A DNA stretch of 5,962 bases from Rickettsiales bacterium (GTDB lineage Bacteria > Pseudomonadota > Alphaproteobacteria > Rickettsiales > UBA3002), in contig CANEUT010000104.1 in assembly GCA_947441895.1 (NCBI GenBank), positions 1 to 5,962 of the forward strand. The letters are read 5' to 3'. The position numbers and the translations under genes were made by a program. A model generated the notes under the pieces. The model saw only the letters and a list, made by a program, of their open reading frames with translations. It had not been told where the DNA came from and ran no database searches. The stretch's first letter is position 1; each line of letters starts with the position of its first letter. This document shows, piece after piece, positions 1 to 5,194 of this stretch.

Positions 1-530
1 TCATTATCTTCCGCGTCGTGGATGTTCTCGGCAATACGGTTTAATTGATAAAGCTCACCCGCCAATGCCGAACAAATCGCCGCTTTGCTTTTATCACCCC
101 ATTTCGCCACATCACGTGCGGCGGTGGCCGTATTATCATGAATATGGGTTTTAAGTTGATGCTCGGTAATAAATCCACGGCATTGCAGCAGCCCTTGGTG
201 GTGTGAATACACATCTTGCACATCGGCAAGCGTTGCGCCTACTACCCCATATAAATGATGCTCGATTTTCTGAATATGCTCGGCAACGATAGAAAGATTG
301 GTGCGCGGCAGCAGATTATGAATCTCGGCCACACGCCCCGCCTGGCTATTCTCAATGGGAATCATGGCATATTTCGCTTTGCCCTCAGCAACGGCGGCAA
401 ACACCTCTTCAAACGAATTCAGCGGCAATGTCGTCATGTAGGGGTAATTCTGGCGGCATGCCAAATCGGCATTGGCCCCTTCCACCCCCATAAAAGCGAT
501 TGCGTGATCTGCGTCGATACTACTAGACAT
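1..530 (-). CDS. pheA: Prephenate dehydratase, N-terminal part (3' end beyond window)
   Basis: Prephenate dehydratase is a cytoplasmic enzyme that converts prephenate to phenylpyruvate, the branch step to phenylalanine. My reading of the minus strand from the ATG at 530-528 gives 176 codons, open to the window edge. It matches the family: AFMGVEGANADLACRQNYP (about residues 12-30) corresponds to the usual F-GEPGA-S--ACR-AYP block. AMIPIENSQAGRVAEIHNLLP follows about 40 residues later, and VAKWGDKSKAAICSALAGE lies near the edge. The last visible residues (AEDN) are where the catalytic TRF motif should follow, so that motif and the C-terminal ACT regulatory domain lie outside. The dehydratase domain starts almost at residue 10, leaving no room for an N-terminal chorismate mutase, so this is the monofunctional form rather than an E. 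coli-type P-protein. The start is supported by AGGAG about 5 nt upstream. The gene is divergent from the DAHP synthase gene. Confidence 0.93.
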   Translation of the reverse strand, partial: MSSSIDADHAIAFMGVEGANADLACRQNYPYMTTLPLNSFEEVFAAVAEGKAKYAMIPIENSQAGRVAEIHNLLPRTNLSIVAEHIQKIEHHLYGVVGATLADVQDVYSHHQGLLQCRGFITEHQLKTHIHDNTATAARDVAKWGDKSKAAICSALAGELYQLNRIAENIHDAEDN

Positions 531-608
531 TACGGCTCCTCATCCCTACATAGATTGGCGTATTTCCTAAGGTTAAAGCGCGCTTAGCGCAAGAGATAGA
601 TAGACATT
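531..608. promoter_or_regulatory. Divergent pheA/DAHP synthase intergenic spacer
   Basis: This 78-bp spacer must hold the start signals of both divergent genes unless transcription begins elsewhere. On the minus strand, AGGAG lies about 5 nt before the pheA ATG. On the plus strand, only a weak purine stretch (AAGAGA) precedes the DAHP synthase ATG. The perfect 11-bp palindrome GCGCTTAGCGC (580-590) lies about 18 nt upstream of the plus-strand start and is the only operator-like element I see. No convincing sigma70 -35/-10 pair is visible in either direction. The regulatory role is inferred from position. Confidence 0.4.
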
Positions 609-1985
609 ATGGCCAGCATTGAAAAATTAGTTGCCCCCGCACCCACATGGAATGTGGATTCCTGGCGCACCAAGCCCATTAAACAGCAACCGGCATACCC
701 GCATGCGGATGCCGTGAGCAAAGCCGAACGTGATTTAAGTGGCCTGCCGCCACTGGTTTCACCCGAAGAAATTCGCCAGCTGAAAAAAGAACTCAGCCAA
801 GCGTCTATGGGCAAAGCATTCCTGCTGCAAGGTGGTGATTGCGCTGAAAGCTTTGCCGAATTCAACGAAGTGAATTTGCGCAACTTCTTCCGCGTACTCA
901 TTCAAATGACCATCGGCCTTATGTATGGCGCCGGCTCACCGGTGGTAAAAGTAGGCCGCATTGCTGGCCAGTTCGCTAAGCCGCGTTCCGACGCAATGGA
1001 AAAAATAAACGGGATTGAACTACCAAGCTATCGTGGCGACATGGTCAATGGCATGGAGTTCGAGGCCGAGGCCCGTATGCCCGACCCCGAGCGTTTGGTG
1101 CAAGCCTATTATCAATCCGCCGCCACGTTGAACTTTTTGCGCTCCCTCGCCCGTTCAGGTTACGCCGCATTGCCACGCGTCGCCAAATGGAACATGGATT
1201 TTGTTGCCGGTTCGCCGCAAGGGCGTCACTTCAACCAAATCGTGGAACGTATCAATGATTGCCTCAGCTTCATTGGCGCCACTGGCTTGAATTTAGATTC
1301 GATGGAAGAACTTTCCGAAGCGCGTTTTTATACCAGCCATGAATCGCTGCTTTTGAATTACGACGCATGCCTCACGCGCCGCGATAACGATACCGGACAA
1401 TTTTATGTTGGCTCGGCCCACATGCTGTGGATTGGTGATCGCACCCGCAACCCCGATGATGCGCATGTGGAATTTCTGCGTGGCGTGGTGAATCCCATCG
1501 GCTGCAAAGTTGGCCCCAGCATGACGAAAGAAGATTTGATTCGTCTGTGTGATATTTTAAATCCGCAAAACGAACCGGGCCGCCTCACCCTTATTTCGCG
1601 CATGGGCCACATGAAGGTGGAAGAGTTTTTACCACCGCTGGTGCGACTGCTGAAAGAAGAAGGCCGCCACGTGGTGTGGAGCTGCGACCCCATGCACGGT
1701 AACACCATCAAAGCACCCGGCGGATATAAGACACGTAAGTTCACCGACATTCTGGGTGAGGTGCGCAAGTTCTTCGCCATTCACCACGCCGAAGGAACAC
1801 ACGGCAGCGGTGTGCATTTCGAAATGACCGGACAAGACGTGACGGAATGCTTGGGTGGCGCACAAGCAATTTCCGAATTGGATTTGAGCAATCGCTATCA
1901 CACGCATTGTGATCCGCGACTCAACGCATCGCAATCACTCGAGCTCGCATTTTTAATTGCAGAACTTTTGAAGAAACAAAATTAG
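609..1985 (+). CDS. aroG: Class II 3-deoxy-7-phosphoheptulonate (DAHP) synthase
   Basis: This enzyme condenses phosphoenolpyruvate and erythrose 4-phosphate to DAHP, the first step of the shikimate pathway, in the cytoplasm. The 458 residues belong to the class II (plant/mycobacterial type) family and are full length. The N-terminus shows the family's W--DSWR-KPIKQQPAYP block (residues 14-31). The four metal ligands known from M. tuberculosis AroG (C87, H369, E411, D441) are visible as C78 in GGDCAESF, H363 in DPMHGNT, E405 in GVHFEMTG and D435 in HTHCDPRLN. The 42- and 30-residue spacings between the last three are identical to the mycobacterial enzyme. Phosphate- and PEP-binding basic blocks include VGRIAGQFAKPRS (115-127), GDRTR (276-280) and KVGPSMT (300-306). 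The ATG at 609 agrees with family length, although its ribosome-binding site is weak. The gene is divergent from pheA. The symbol is by analogy with mycobacteria; other genomes use different aro names for this class. Confidence 0.96.
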   Translation: MASIEKLVAPAPTWNVDSWRTKPIKQQPAYPHADAVSKAERDLSGLPPLVSPEEIRQLKKELSQASMGKAFLLQGGDCAESFAEFNEVNLRNFFRVLIQMTIGLMYGAGSPVVKVGRIAGQFAKPRSDAMEKINGIELPSYRGDMVNGMEFEAEARMPDPERLVQAYYQSAATLNFLRSLARSGYAALPRVAKWNMDFVAGSPQGRHFNQIVERINDCLSFIGATGLNLDSMEELSEARFYTSHESLLLNYDACLTRRDNDTGQFYVGSAHMLWIGDRTRNPDDAHVEFLRGVVNPIGCKVGPSMTKEDLIRLCDILNPQNEPGRLTLISRMGHMKVEEFLPPLVRLLKEEGRHVVWSCDPMHGNTIKAPGGYKTRKFTDILGEVRKFFAIHHAEGTHGSGVHFEMTGQDVTECLGGAQAISELDLSNRYHTHCDPRLNASQSLELAFLIAELLKKQN

Positions 1986-1987
1986 CC

Positions 1988-2031
1988 GCACAAAAATTTT
2001 GTGCGCATCATCTTCATTCTTTTTTAATTTT
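1988..2031 (+). terminator. Possible weak terminator after DAHP synthase gene
   Basis: Two bases after the stop codon, GCACAAAA and TTTTGTGC (1988-2004) form an 8-bp inverted repeat around a single central base, so the real loop would be wider. The only T-rich stretch is about 20 nt further on (2025-2031 and beyond) instead of directly abutting the stem. This makes a classical intrinsic terminator doubtful. It could equally be a 3'-end stabilising hairpin. Confidence 0.35.
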
Positions 2032-2055
2032 TGTTGGTTATGTTCTGTTGAAGCG

Positions 2056-2152
2056 AGCGATCGCTGCAACGATTGTTGCGTCATTGCAACAAATTTATTT
2101 ACTACTTAAAAAAATAATATTGTTTACACGAATTACTTCGCACAACTCTAGC
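2056..2152 (+). promoter_or_regulatory. Candidate upstream control region of histone-like gene
   Basis: The 226-bp gap before the histone-like gene (1986-2211) has no gene. Its left half has a cluster of symmetric sites: the 10-bp palindrome AGCGATCGCT (2056-2065), then GCAAC (2066-2070), GTTGC (2075-2079) and GCAAC (2086-2090). A strongly AT-rich run (about 2091-2122) follows and could act as an UP element. TTTACA at 2123-2128 resembles a -35 hexamer, and TCTAGC at 2147-2152 with an 18-bp spacer is only a poor -10. The promoter call is therefore tentative, and another start site in this gap is possible. Confidence 0.28.
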
Positions 2153-2211
2153 ACATCAAAGTCAATTATGAGTAACTGAGGTTGTTGTTAACTTTTTTTA
2201 TGGAGACTATC

Positions 2212-2400
2212 ATGGCTGTAGCCAAAAAGACTGCAAAGAAGACCGTAGCTAAAAAACCTGCTGCTAAAAAAGCAGTAGCAAAGAAACCAGCTGCTAAGAA
2301 AACCGTTGCTAAAAAAGCTGCAACGAAAGTTGTTAAATCAGCTGCTAAAAAGCCAGCTGCTAAAAAACCTGCTGCTAAAAAAGTAGCAAAGAAGAAGTAG
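2212..2400 (+). CDS. Small lysine-rich histone H1-like DNA-binding protein
   Basis: This is a 62-residue protein made almost entirely of Lys, Ala, Val, Pro and Thr, with 25 lysines and no acidic residues. It is built from about a dozen copies of a four- to five-residue unit of the form (P/T/A)(A/V)AKK, interrupted once by AATKVVKS near residues 35-42. Such proteins resemble the C-terminal tail of eukaryotic histone H1 and bacterial H1-like proteins (the Hc1/Hc2, AlgP and BpH1 type), which bind DNA electrostatically and compact the nucleoid. There is no globular domain, so the protein is probably disordered when unbound. The ATG at 2212 is chosen because GGAG (2202-2205) lies 6 nt upstream; the in-frame ATG at 2200 and TTG at 2182 have no comparable site. 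The gene is monocistronic between AT-rich DNA and a strong terminator. The coding DNA is itself repetitive, with five A6 runs and a 25-bp exact direct repeat (2248-2272, 2359-2383). DNA binding is inferred from composition, not from a recognised fold. Confidence 0.85.
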   Translation: MAVAKKTAKKTVAKKPAAKKAVAKKPAAKKTVAKKAATKVVKSAAKKPAAKKPAAKKVAKKK

Positions 2401-2418
2401 TTTCTTCTGAACTAGATG

Positions 2419-2448
2419 AAAGGGCCGCTTTTTAGCGGCCCTTTTTTT
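2419..2448 (+). terminator. Strong intrinsic terminator of histone-like gene
   Basis: An 11-bp perfect stem (2419-2429 with 2434-2444, core GGGCCGCT/AGCGGCCC) carries a TTTT loop and runs into a seven-T tract at 2442-2448. It lies 18 nt after the stop codon. This is a textbook rho-independent terminator on the plus strand. The A-run before the stem could give weak function on the other strand too. Confidence 0.95.
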
Positions 2449-2455
2449 ATTTGGG

Positions 2456-2498
2456 CACTTCAAAGTCCTTCGGCTTCGCCTCAGTGTACTTTGAAGTG
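2456..2498. repeat. CTTTGAAG-bounded palindromic repeat, copy 1
   Basis: CACTTCAAAGT (2456-2466) and ACTTTGAAGTG (2488-2498) form a perfect 11-bp inverted repeat around a 21-nt centre containing CTTCGGCTTCGCC. Its reverse complement resembles the element at 2708-2742: both contain AAAGTACAC(T/C)GA and end in CTTTGAAGTG. It is therefore likely one copy of a dispersed short palindromic family rather than a unique terminator. There is no T-tract on either side. Confidence 0.6.
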
Positions 2499-2508
2499 AA
2501 ACCATTGA

Positions 2509-2545
2509 CTAAGCTTTGCCCGGAGCAAGTCCGTGCAAAGCTTAG
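2509..2545. repeat. Long hairpin (11 bp + 4 bp stem)
   Basis: CTAAGCTTTGC (2509-2519) and GCAAAGCTTAG (2535-2545) are perfect inverted repeats. Inside, CGGA (2521-2524) pairs with TCCG (2530-2533), leaving one mismatch and a 5-nt loop. There is no T-run after the stem on the plus strand, and on the minus strand only unrelated sequence follows, so it is not a standard terminator. Its role is unknown; it lies between the two convergent terminators. Confidence 0.55.
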
Positions 2546-2554
2546 CAGCATTAG

Positions 2555-2585
2555 AAAAAAGGCCGCGAATTGCTTCGCGGCCTTT
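2555..2585 (-). terminator. Minus-strand intrinsic terminator (end of pnp operon)
   Basis: A 12-bp perfect stem, AAAGGCCGCGAA (2558-2569) with TTCGCGGCCTTT (2574-2585), has a TTGC loop on the plus strand. Read on the minus strand, the stem runs into six consecutive T residues (complement of A2555-A2560). The plus-strand side has only TTTCTATTTT. It therefore mainly terminates transcription coming leftward from truB-rpsO-pnp, giving pnp a 3' untranslated region of about 275 nt. It may work weakly on the other strand. Confidence 0.85.
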
Positions 2586-2592
2586 CTATTTT

Positions 2593-2707
2593 AAACTTCA
2601 AAGCTGAAGCGAAACGACGTTTTGGCTCGAAAATATTATTTATATAAATGTCTCGCCTCTCTCCGCTTCGCTCTGGGTCGCGAAAGCTTTGGCAACCATT
2701 CCGCACG
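2593..2707. other. Gene-free repeat-rich spacer with AT-only tract
   Basis: No gene is seen here. At 2593-2609 there is a partial copy of the neighbouring repeat (CTTCAAAG at 2596-2603, followed by CTGAAG). At 2630-2649 there are 20 consecutive A/T bases. Then come low-complexity GCTTCGCTC-like stretches (2651-2673), with GCGAAAGC at 2680-2687 as an imperfect inverted partner. CTCGCC (2652-2657) is also complementary to GGCGAG (2757-2762), so a minus-strand transcript could fold over a long range. No reading frame here has family features or a ribosome-binding site. Confidence 0.45.
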
Positions 2708-2742
2708 AAAGTACACCGAACGGAGTGAGGAACTTTGAAGTG
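2708..2742. repeat. CTTTGAAG-bounded palindromic repeat, copy 2
   Basis: The element starts AAAGTACACCGA and ends AACTTTGAAGTG. It is related to copy 1 (2456-2498) read on the opposite strand: the left twelve bases differ at one position, the right ten are identical, and the centre differs (ACGGAGTGAGG here). Its left arm is shortened, so only a 5-bp terminal stem remains. It lies in the presumed 3' untranslated region of pnp. Confidence 0.55.
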
Positions 2743-2787
2743 AGTTAAGCGAGCTGGGCGAGCCAGCCATGAGCCAGCGAGAGCTGC

Positions 2788-2819
2788 GTGAGGAGTTGAT
2801 CAGCAGATCAACTCCTCAC
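2788..2819 (-). repeat. Perfect 14-bp hairpin immediately downstream of pnp
   Basis: GTGAGGAGTTGATC (2788-2801) and GATCAACTCCTCAC (2806-2819) form a perfect 14-bp stem with a 4-nt loop, 10 nt after the pnp stop codon. On the minus strand the stem is followed by GCAGCTCTCGC with no T-tract, so it does not fit a rho-independent terminator. A 3'-end protective or processing hairpin is the likelier reading. The clean 14-bp duplex is shorter than a typical RNase III substrate. Confidence 0.7.
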
Positions 2820-2829
2820 AAACAATACT

Positions 2830-4992
2830 CTATGCCTCTTGAGCTTCGCCGCCACGTTTGCGACGCATCGACTTGCCAGCCATTTCGTATTCATCCGAAA
2901 GGTCGGCACCGGTTTCCTGATCGACCACTTTCATGGAGAGGCGAACCTTGCCACGGCCATCGATCTCAAGCACTTTTACTTTCACTTTGTCACCTTCGTT
3001 GATCACGTCGGTCACCTGGTTGACGCGGTGGTCAGCCATTTCCGAAATATGGACCAGACCATCAAGGCCGCCAAGGAAGTTGACGAACGCACCGAAATCA
3101 ACAATGCGCACCACTTTACCTTCGTAGATCTTACCGATCTCTGGCACCGCGGTGATGCCTTCAATCCACTTTTGGGCTGCTTCCGCAGCTTCGCCGGTGG
3201 TTGCGAAAATATTGATGGTACCATCTTCACCGATATCGATTTTGGTGCCGGTGGTTTCGGTAATCTCACGAATCACTTTACCGCCGGATCCGATAACCTC
3301 ACGAATCTTATCGACCGGAATTTTGATGGTGGTGATGCGTGGCGCGTTGTCCGACAATTCACCCGGCGCGGTGAGCGCTTTGCTCATTTCGCCCAGAATG
3401 TGAATACGGCCAGCTTTCGCCTGGTTGAGCGCCACCTTCATAATCTCTTCGGTGATGCCGTTGATTTTGATATCCATCTGCAGCGCGGTCACGCCATTGG
3501 TGGTACCAGCCACTTTGAAATCCATGTCACCGAGGTGATCTTCATCACCCATAATGTCCGAAAGCACGGTGTAATCCGTTCCTTCCAGCACCAGACCCAT
3601 GGCGATACCCGCAACCGGGCTCAGCAATGGAACGCCGGCATCCATCATTGAAAGCGATGCACCGCAAACGGAAGCCATCGATGACGAACCGTTCGATTCG
3701 GTAATTTCCGACACTACGCGAATGGTGTAGGGGAACGAATCTTTCGCAGGCAGCATGGGGCGAACCGAACGCCAAGCCAGTTTACCGTGACCAATTTCAC
3801 GACGGCCAGGCGCACGCATTGGGCCAGCTTCACCGACCGAGTAAGGAGGGAAGTTGTAATGCAGCATGAAATGCTCGTCATACGAACCTTCCAGCGCGTC
3901 GATGAGCTGTTCGTCTTGCGAGGTGCCCAGCGTGGTAACCACCAGCGCCTGCGTTTCACCGCGGGTGAACAAGGCCGAACCGTGGGTGCGTGGCAGAACG
4001 CCAACTTCACAGGTGATTGGGCGAACTTGCTCGGGGTTACGACCATCGATACGCATTTTGTCTTTCGCAATCGCGGTACGAACGATGTCTTGCTCGACCT
4101 TTTTCAGAATCGAACCGATCAGCTTCTCGGATGGGCCACCTTCCACAACGAATTTCTCTTTCGCTGCTTTTTTGGCTTCGCCGATGGCTTTCACGCGTTC
4201 TTGTTTGTTGGTGATGCCGTAAGCAGCACGCAATGCAGCGCCTGCCACTTCTTTCACGCCAGCAACAATGTCAGCAGGGAATTCAGCTGCCACGAAATCC
4301 CATGGTTCTTTCGCCGATTCTTCCGCCAGCGCGATGATCATATCCATCACCGGTTGGAAGGCACGGTGACCGAACATCACTGCATCCAGCATCTGGGTTT
4401 CGCTCAGTTCTTTGGCTTGCGATTCAACCATCAGCACCGAGGTACGGGTACCCGCAACAATGAGGTCGAGGTCGCTTGCTTCCAGCTGCGATTTGGTTGG
4501 GTTGAGCACGAATTGGCCATCAATAAAGCCAACTTTTGCCGCACCCACAGGGCCCATGAATGGCACGCCCGAAATAGCGAGCGCAGCCGAGGTACCAATG
4601 AGGGCTGGAATGTCGGAATCGGTTTCCAGATCATGGCTAAGCACAGTGCACACCACTTGCACTTCGTTATAGAAGCCTTCTGGGAACAGCGGACGGATGG
4701 GGCGATCGATCAGGCGCGAAACAAGCGTTTCTTTTTCGCTGGCGCGGCCTTCGCGTTTGAAGAAGCCACCGGGAATTTTACCGGCTGCATAGGTTTTCTC
4801 AGCGTAGTTCACGGTGAGTGGGAAGAAGTCGATATCGGGCTTGGCAGCTTTTGCGGCGGTAACAGCAACGAGCACAACAGTCTCGCCATACGTTACCAGA
4901 ACAGCGCCATCGGCCTGACGGGCAATGCGCCCGGTTTCAAGGGTGAGTGGGCGACCGCCCCATTCCATCGTCTTTTTAACAACATTAAACAT
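2830..4992 (-). CDS. pnp: Polynucleotide phosphorylase (PNPase)
   Basis: PNPase is a trimeric 3'-to-5' exoribonuclease that uses phosphate to release nucleoside diphosphates. It takes part in mRNA decay and quality control, often in a degradosome. The 720-residue protein is complete and of normal length. The first RNase PH-like core carries FFKREGR (77-83) and RLIDRPIRPLF (93-103). A helical linker follows at about 240-310. The second core carries the RNA-contacting APGRREIGHG (394-403), GSSSMASVCGASLSMMDAG (435-453) and the catalytic DHLGDMDFK block, whose D485, D491 and K493 match E. coli D486, D492 and K494. The KH domain (about 556-600) has IGSGGK, and the S1 domain (about 618-690) has GKVVRIVDFGAFV and GLVHISEM. 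The tail is basic then acidic. The ATG at 4992 is preferred over an in-frame ATG 20 codons upstream because AAGGA lies about 6 nt before it and MFNVVKK is the typical start. It is the last gene of truB-rpsO-pnp. Confidence 0.98.
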   Translation of the reverse strand: MFNVVKKTMEWGGRPLTLETGRIARQADGAVLVTYGETVVLVAVTAAKAAKPDIDFFPLTVNYAEKTYAAGKIPGGFFKREGRASEKETLVSRLIDRPIRPLFPEGFYNEVQVVCTVLSHDLETDSDIPALIGTSAALAISGVPFMGPVGAAKVGFIDGQFVLNPTKSQLEASDLDLIVAGTRTSVLMVESQAKELSETQMLDAVMFGHRAFQPVMDMIIALAEESAKEPWDFVAAEFPADIVAGVKEVAGAALRAAYGITNKQERVKAIGEAKKAAKEKFVVEGGPSEKLIGSILKKVEQDIVRTAIAKDKMRIDGRNPEQVRPITCEVGVLPRTHGSALFTRGETQALVVTTLGTSQDEQLIDALEGSYDEHFMLHYNFPPYSVGEAGPMRAPGRREIGHGKLAWRSVRPMLPAKDSFPYTIRVVSEITESNGSSSMASVCGASLSMMDAGVPLLSPVAGIAMGLVLEGTDYTVLSDIMGDEDHLGDMDFKVAGTTNGVTALQMDIKINGITEEIMKVALNQAKAGRIHILGEMSKALTAPGELSDNAPRITTIKIPVDKIREVIGSGGKVIREITETTGTKIDIGEDGTINIFATTGEAAEAAQKWIEGITAVPEIGKIYEGKVVRIVDFGAFVNFLGGLDGLVHISEMADHRVNQVTDVINEGDKVKVKVLEIDGRGKVRLSMKVVDQETGADLSDEYEMAGKSMRRKRGGEAQEA

Positions 4993-5099
4993 TTTAGTTC
5001 CTTTCTTTCCCCCATCCAAGCGAGTTGCCCCTATGACAATCCGCGACCGCAAAATTTATATCTCTATCCGTTCCGCGATTCCTTCAGGCGGGAGCCTGT

Positions 5100-5149
5100 T
5101 GTGCGTAATCCGACACGAACATTCCACTACGCACACGGTGGGTGTTCGT
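5100..5149 (-). promoter_or_regulatory. Potential pseudoknot in the pnp leader
   Basis: On the minus-strand RNA, ACGAACA (5149-5143) can pair with TGTTCGT (5121-5115), and TGTGCGTA (5135-5128) can pair with TACGCACA (5107-5100). The pairs are interleaved, which gives an H-type pseudoknot (stems of 7 and 8 bp; linkers of 7, 6 and 7 nt) or two mutually exclusive hairpins. It lies about 110-160 nt upstream of the pnp start codon. In enterobacteria the rpsO and pnp leaders are known sites of autoregulation. A similar role here is inference from position and pairing only. Confidence 0.4.
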
Positions 5150-5158
5150 TCATGACGA

Positions 5159-5190
5159 ATCGCCCTGCCGGAGTGAACCAACAGGGCGAT
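5159..5190 (-). terminator. Hairpin after rpsO, possible leaky terminator
   Basis: ATCGCCCTG (5159-5167) and CAGGGCGAT (5182-5190) form a perfect 9-bp stem with a 14-nt loop, beginning 4 nt after the rpsO stop. On the minus strand the stem is followed by TCGTCATG rather than a T-run, so termination should be weak and read-through into pnp is expected. In E. coli a partial terminator also sits between rpsO and pnp. Processing or 3'-end protection is an alternative role. Confidence 0.5.
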
Positions 5191-5194
5191 GATA

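Noticed and set aside
255..587. A 110-codon plus-strand frame overlapping pheA
   Set aside because: It lies antisense to the prephenate dehydratase frame, which has clear family motifs and a good ribosome-binding site.
2182..2211. Upstream TTG (2182) or ATG (2200) start for the histone-like gene
   Set aside because: Neither has a Shine-Dalgarno site, while GGAG lies 6 nt before the ATG at 2212. The added residues do not fit the lysine-repeat protein.
2251..2382. Programmed -1 frameshifting at the A6G runs of the histone-like gene
   Set aside because: The runs are read as AAA AAA G, not in the A AAA AAG phase needed for a dnaX-type slip, and no downstream stimulatory structure is obvious inside the gene.
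2212..2400. CRISPR-like or tandem-repeat array
   Set aside because: The periodicity follows codons for short Lys/Ala units. There are no constant repeats separated by unique spacers.
2769..3002. A 77-codon plus-strand frame across the pnp 3' end
   Set aside because: It runs through the 14-bp hairpin and into antisense pnp, with no ribosome-binding site or recognisable features.
2839..3651. A 270-codon plus-strand frame antisense to the 3' part of pnp
   Set aside because: Opposite the KH and S1 domains of an unmistakable pnp. It has no family features and its composition is typical of an antisense shadow.
4993..5052. Upstream in-frame ATG at 5052 for pnp
   Set aside because: It would add 20 residues that PNPases lack. 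The ATG at 4992 has AAGGA in the right place and begins the typical MFNVVKK.
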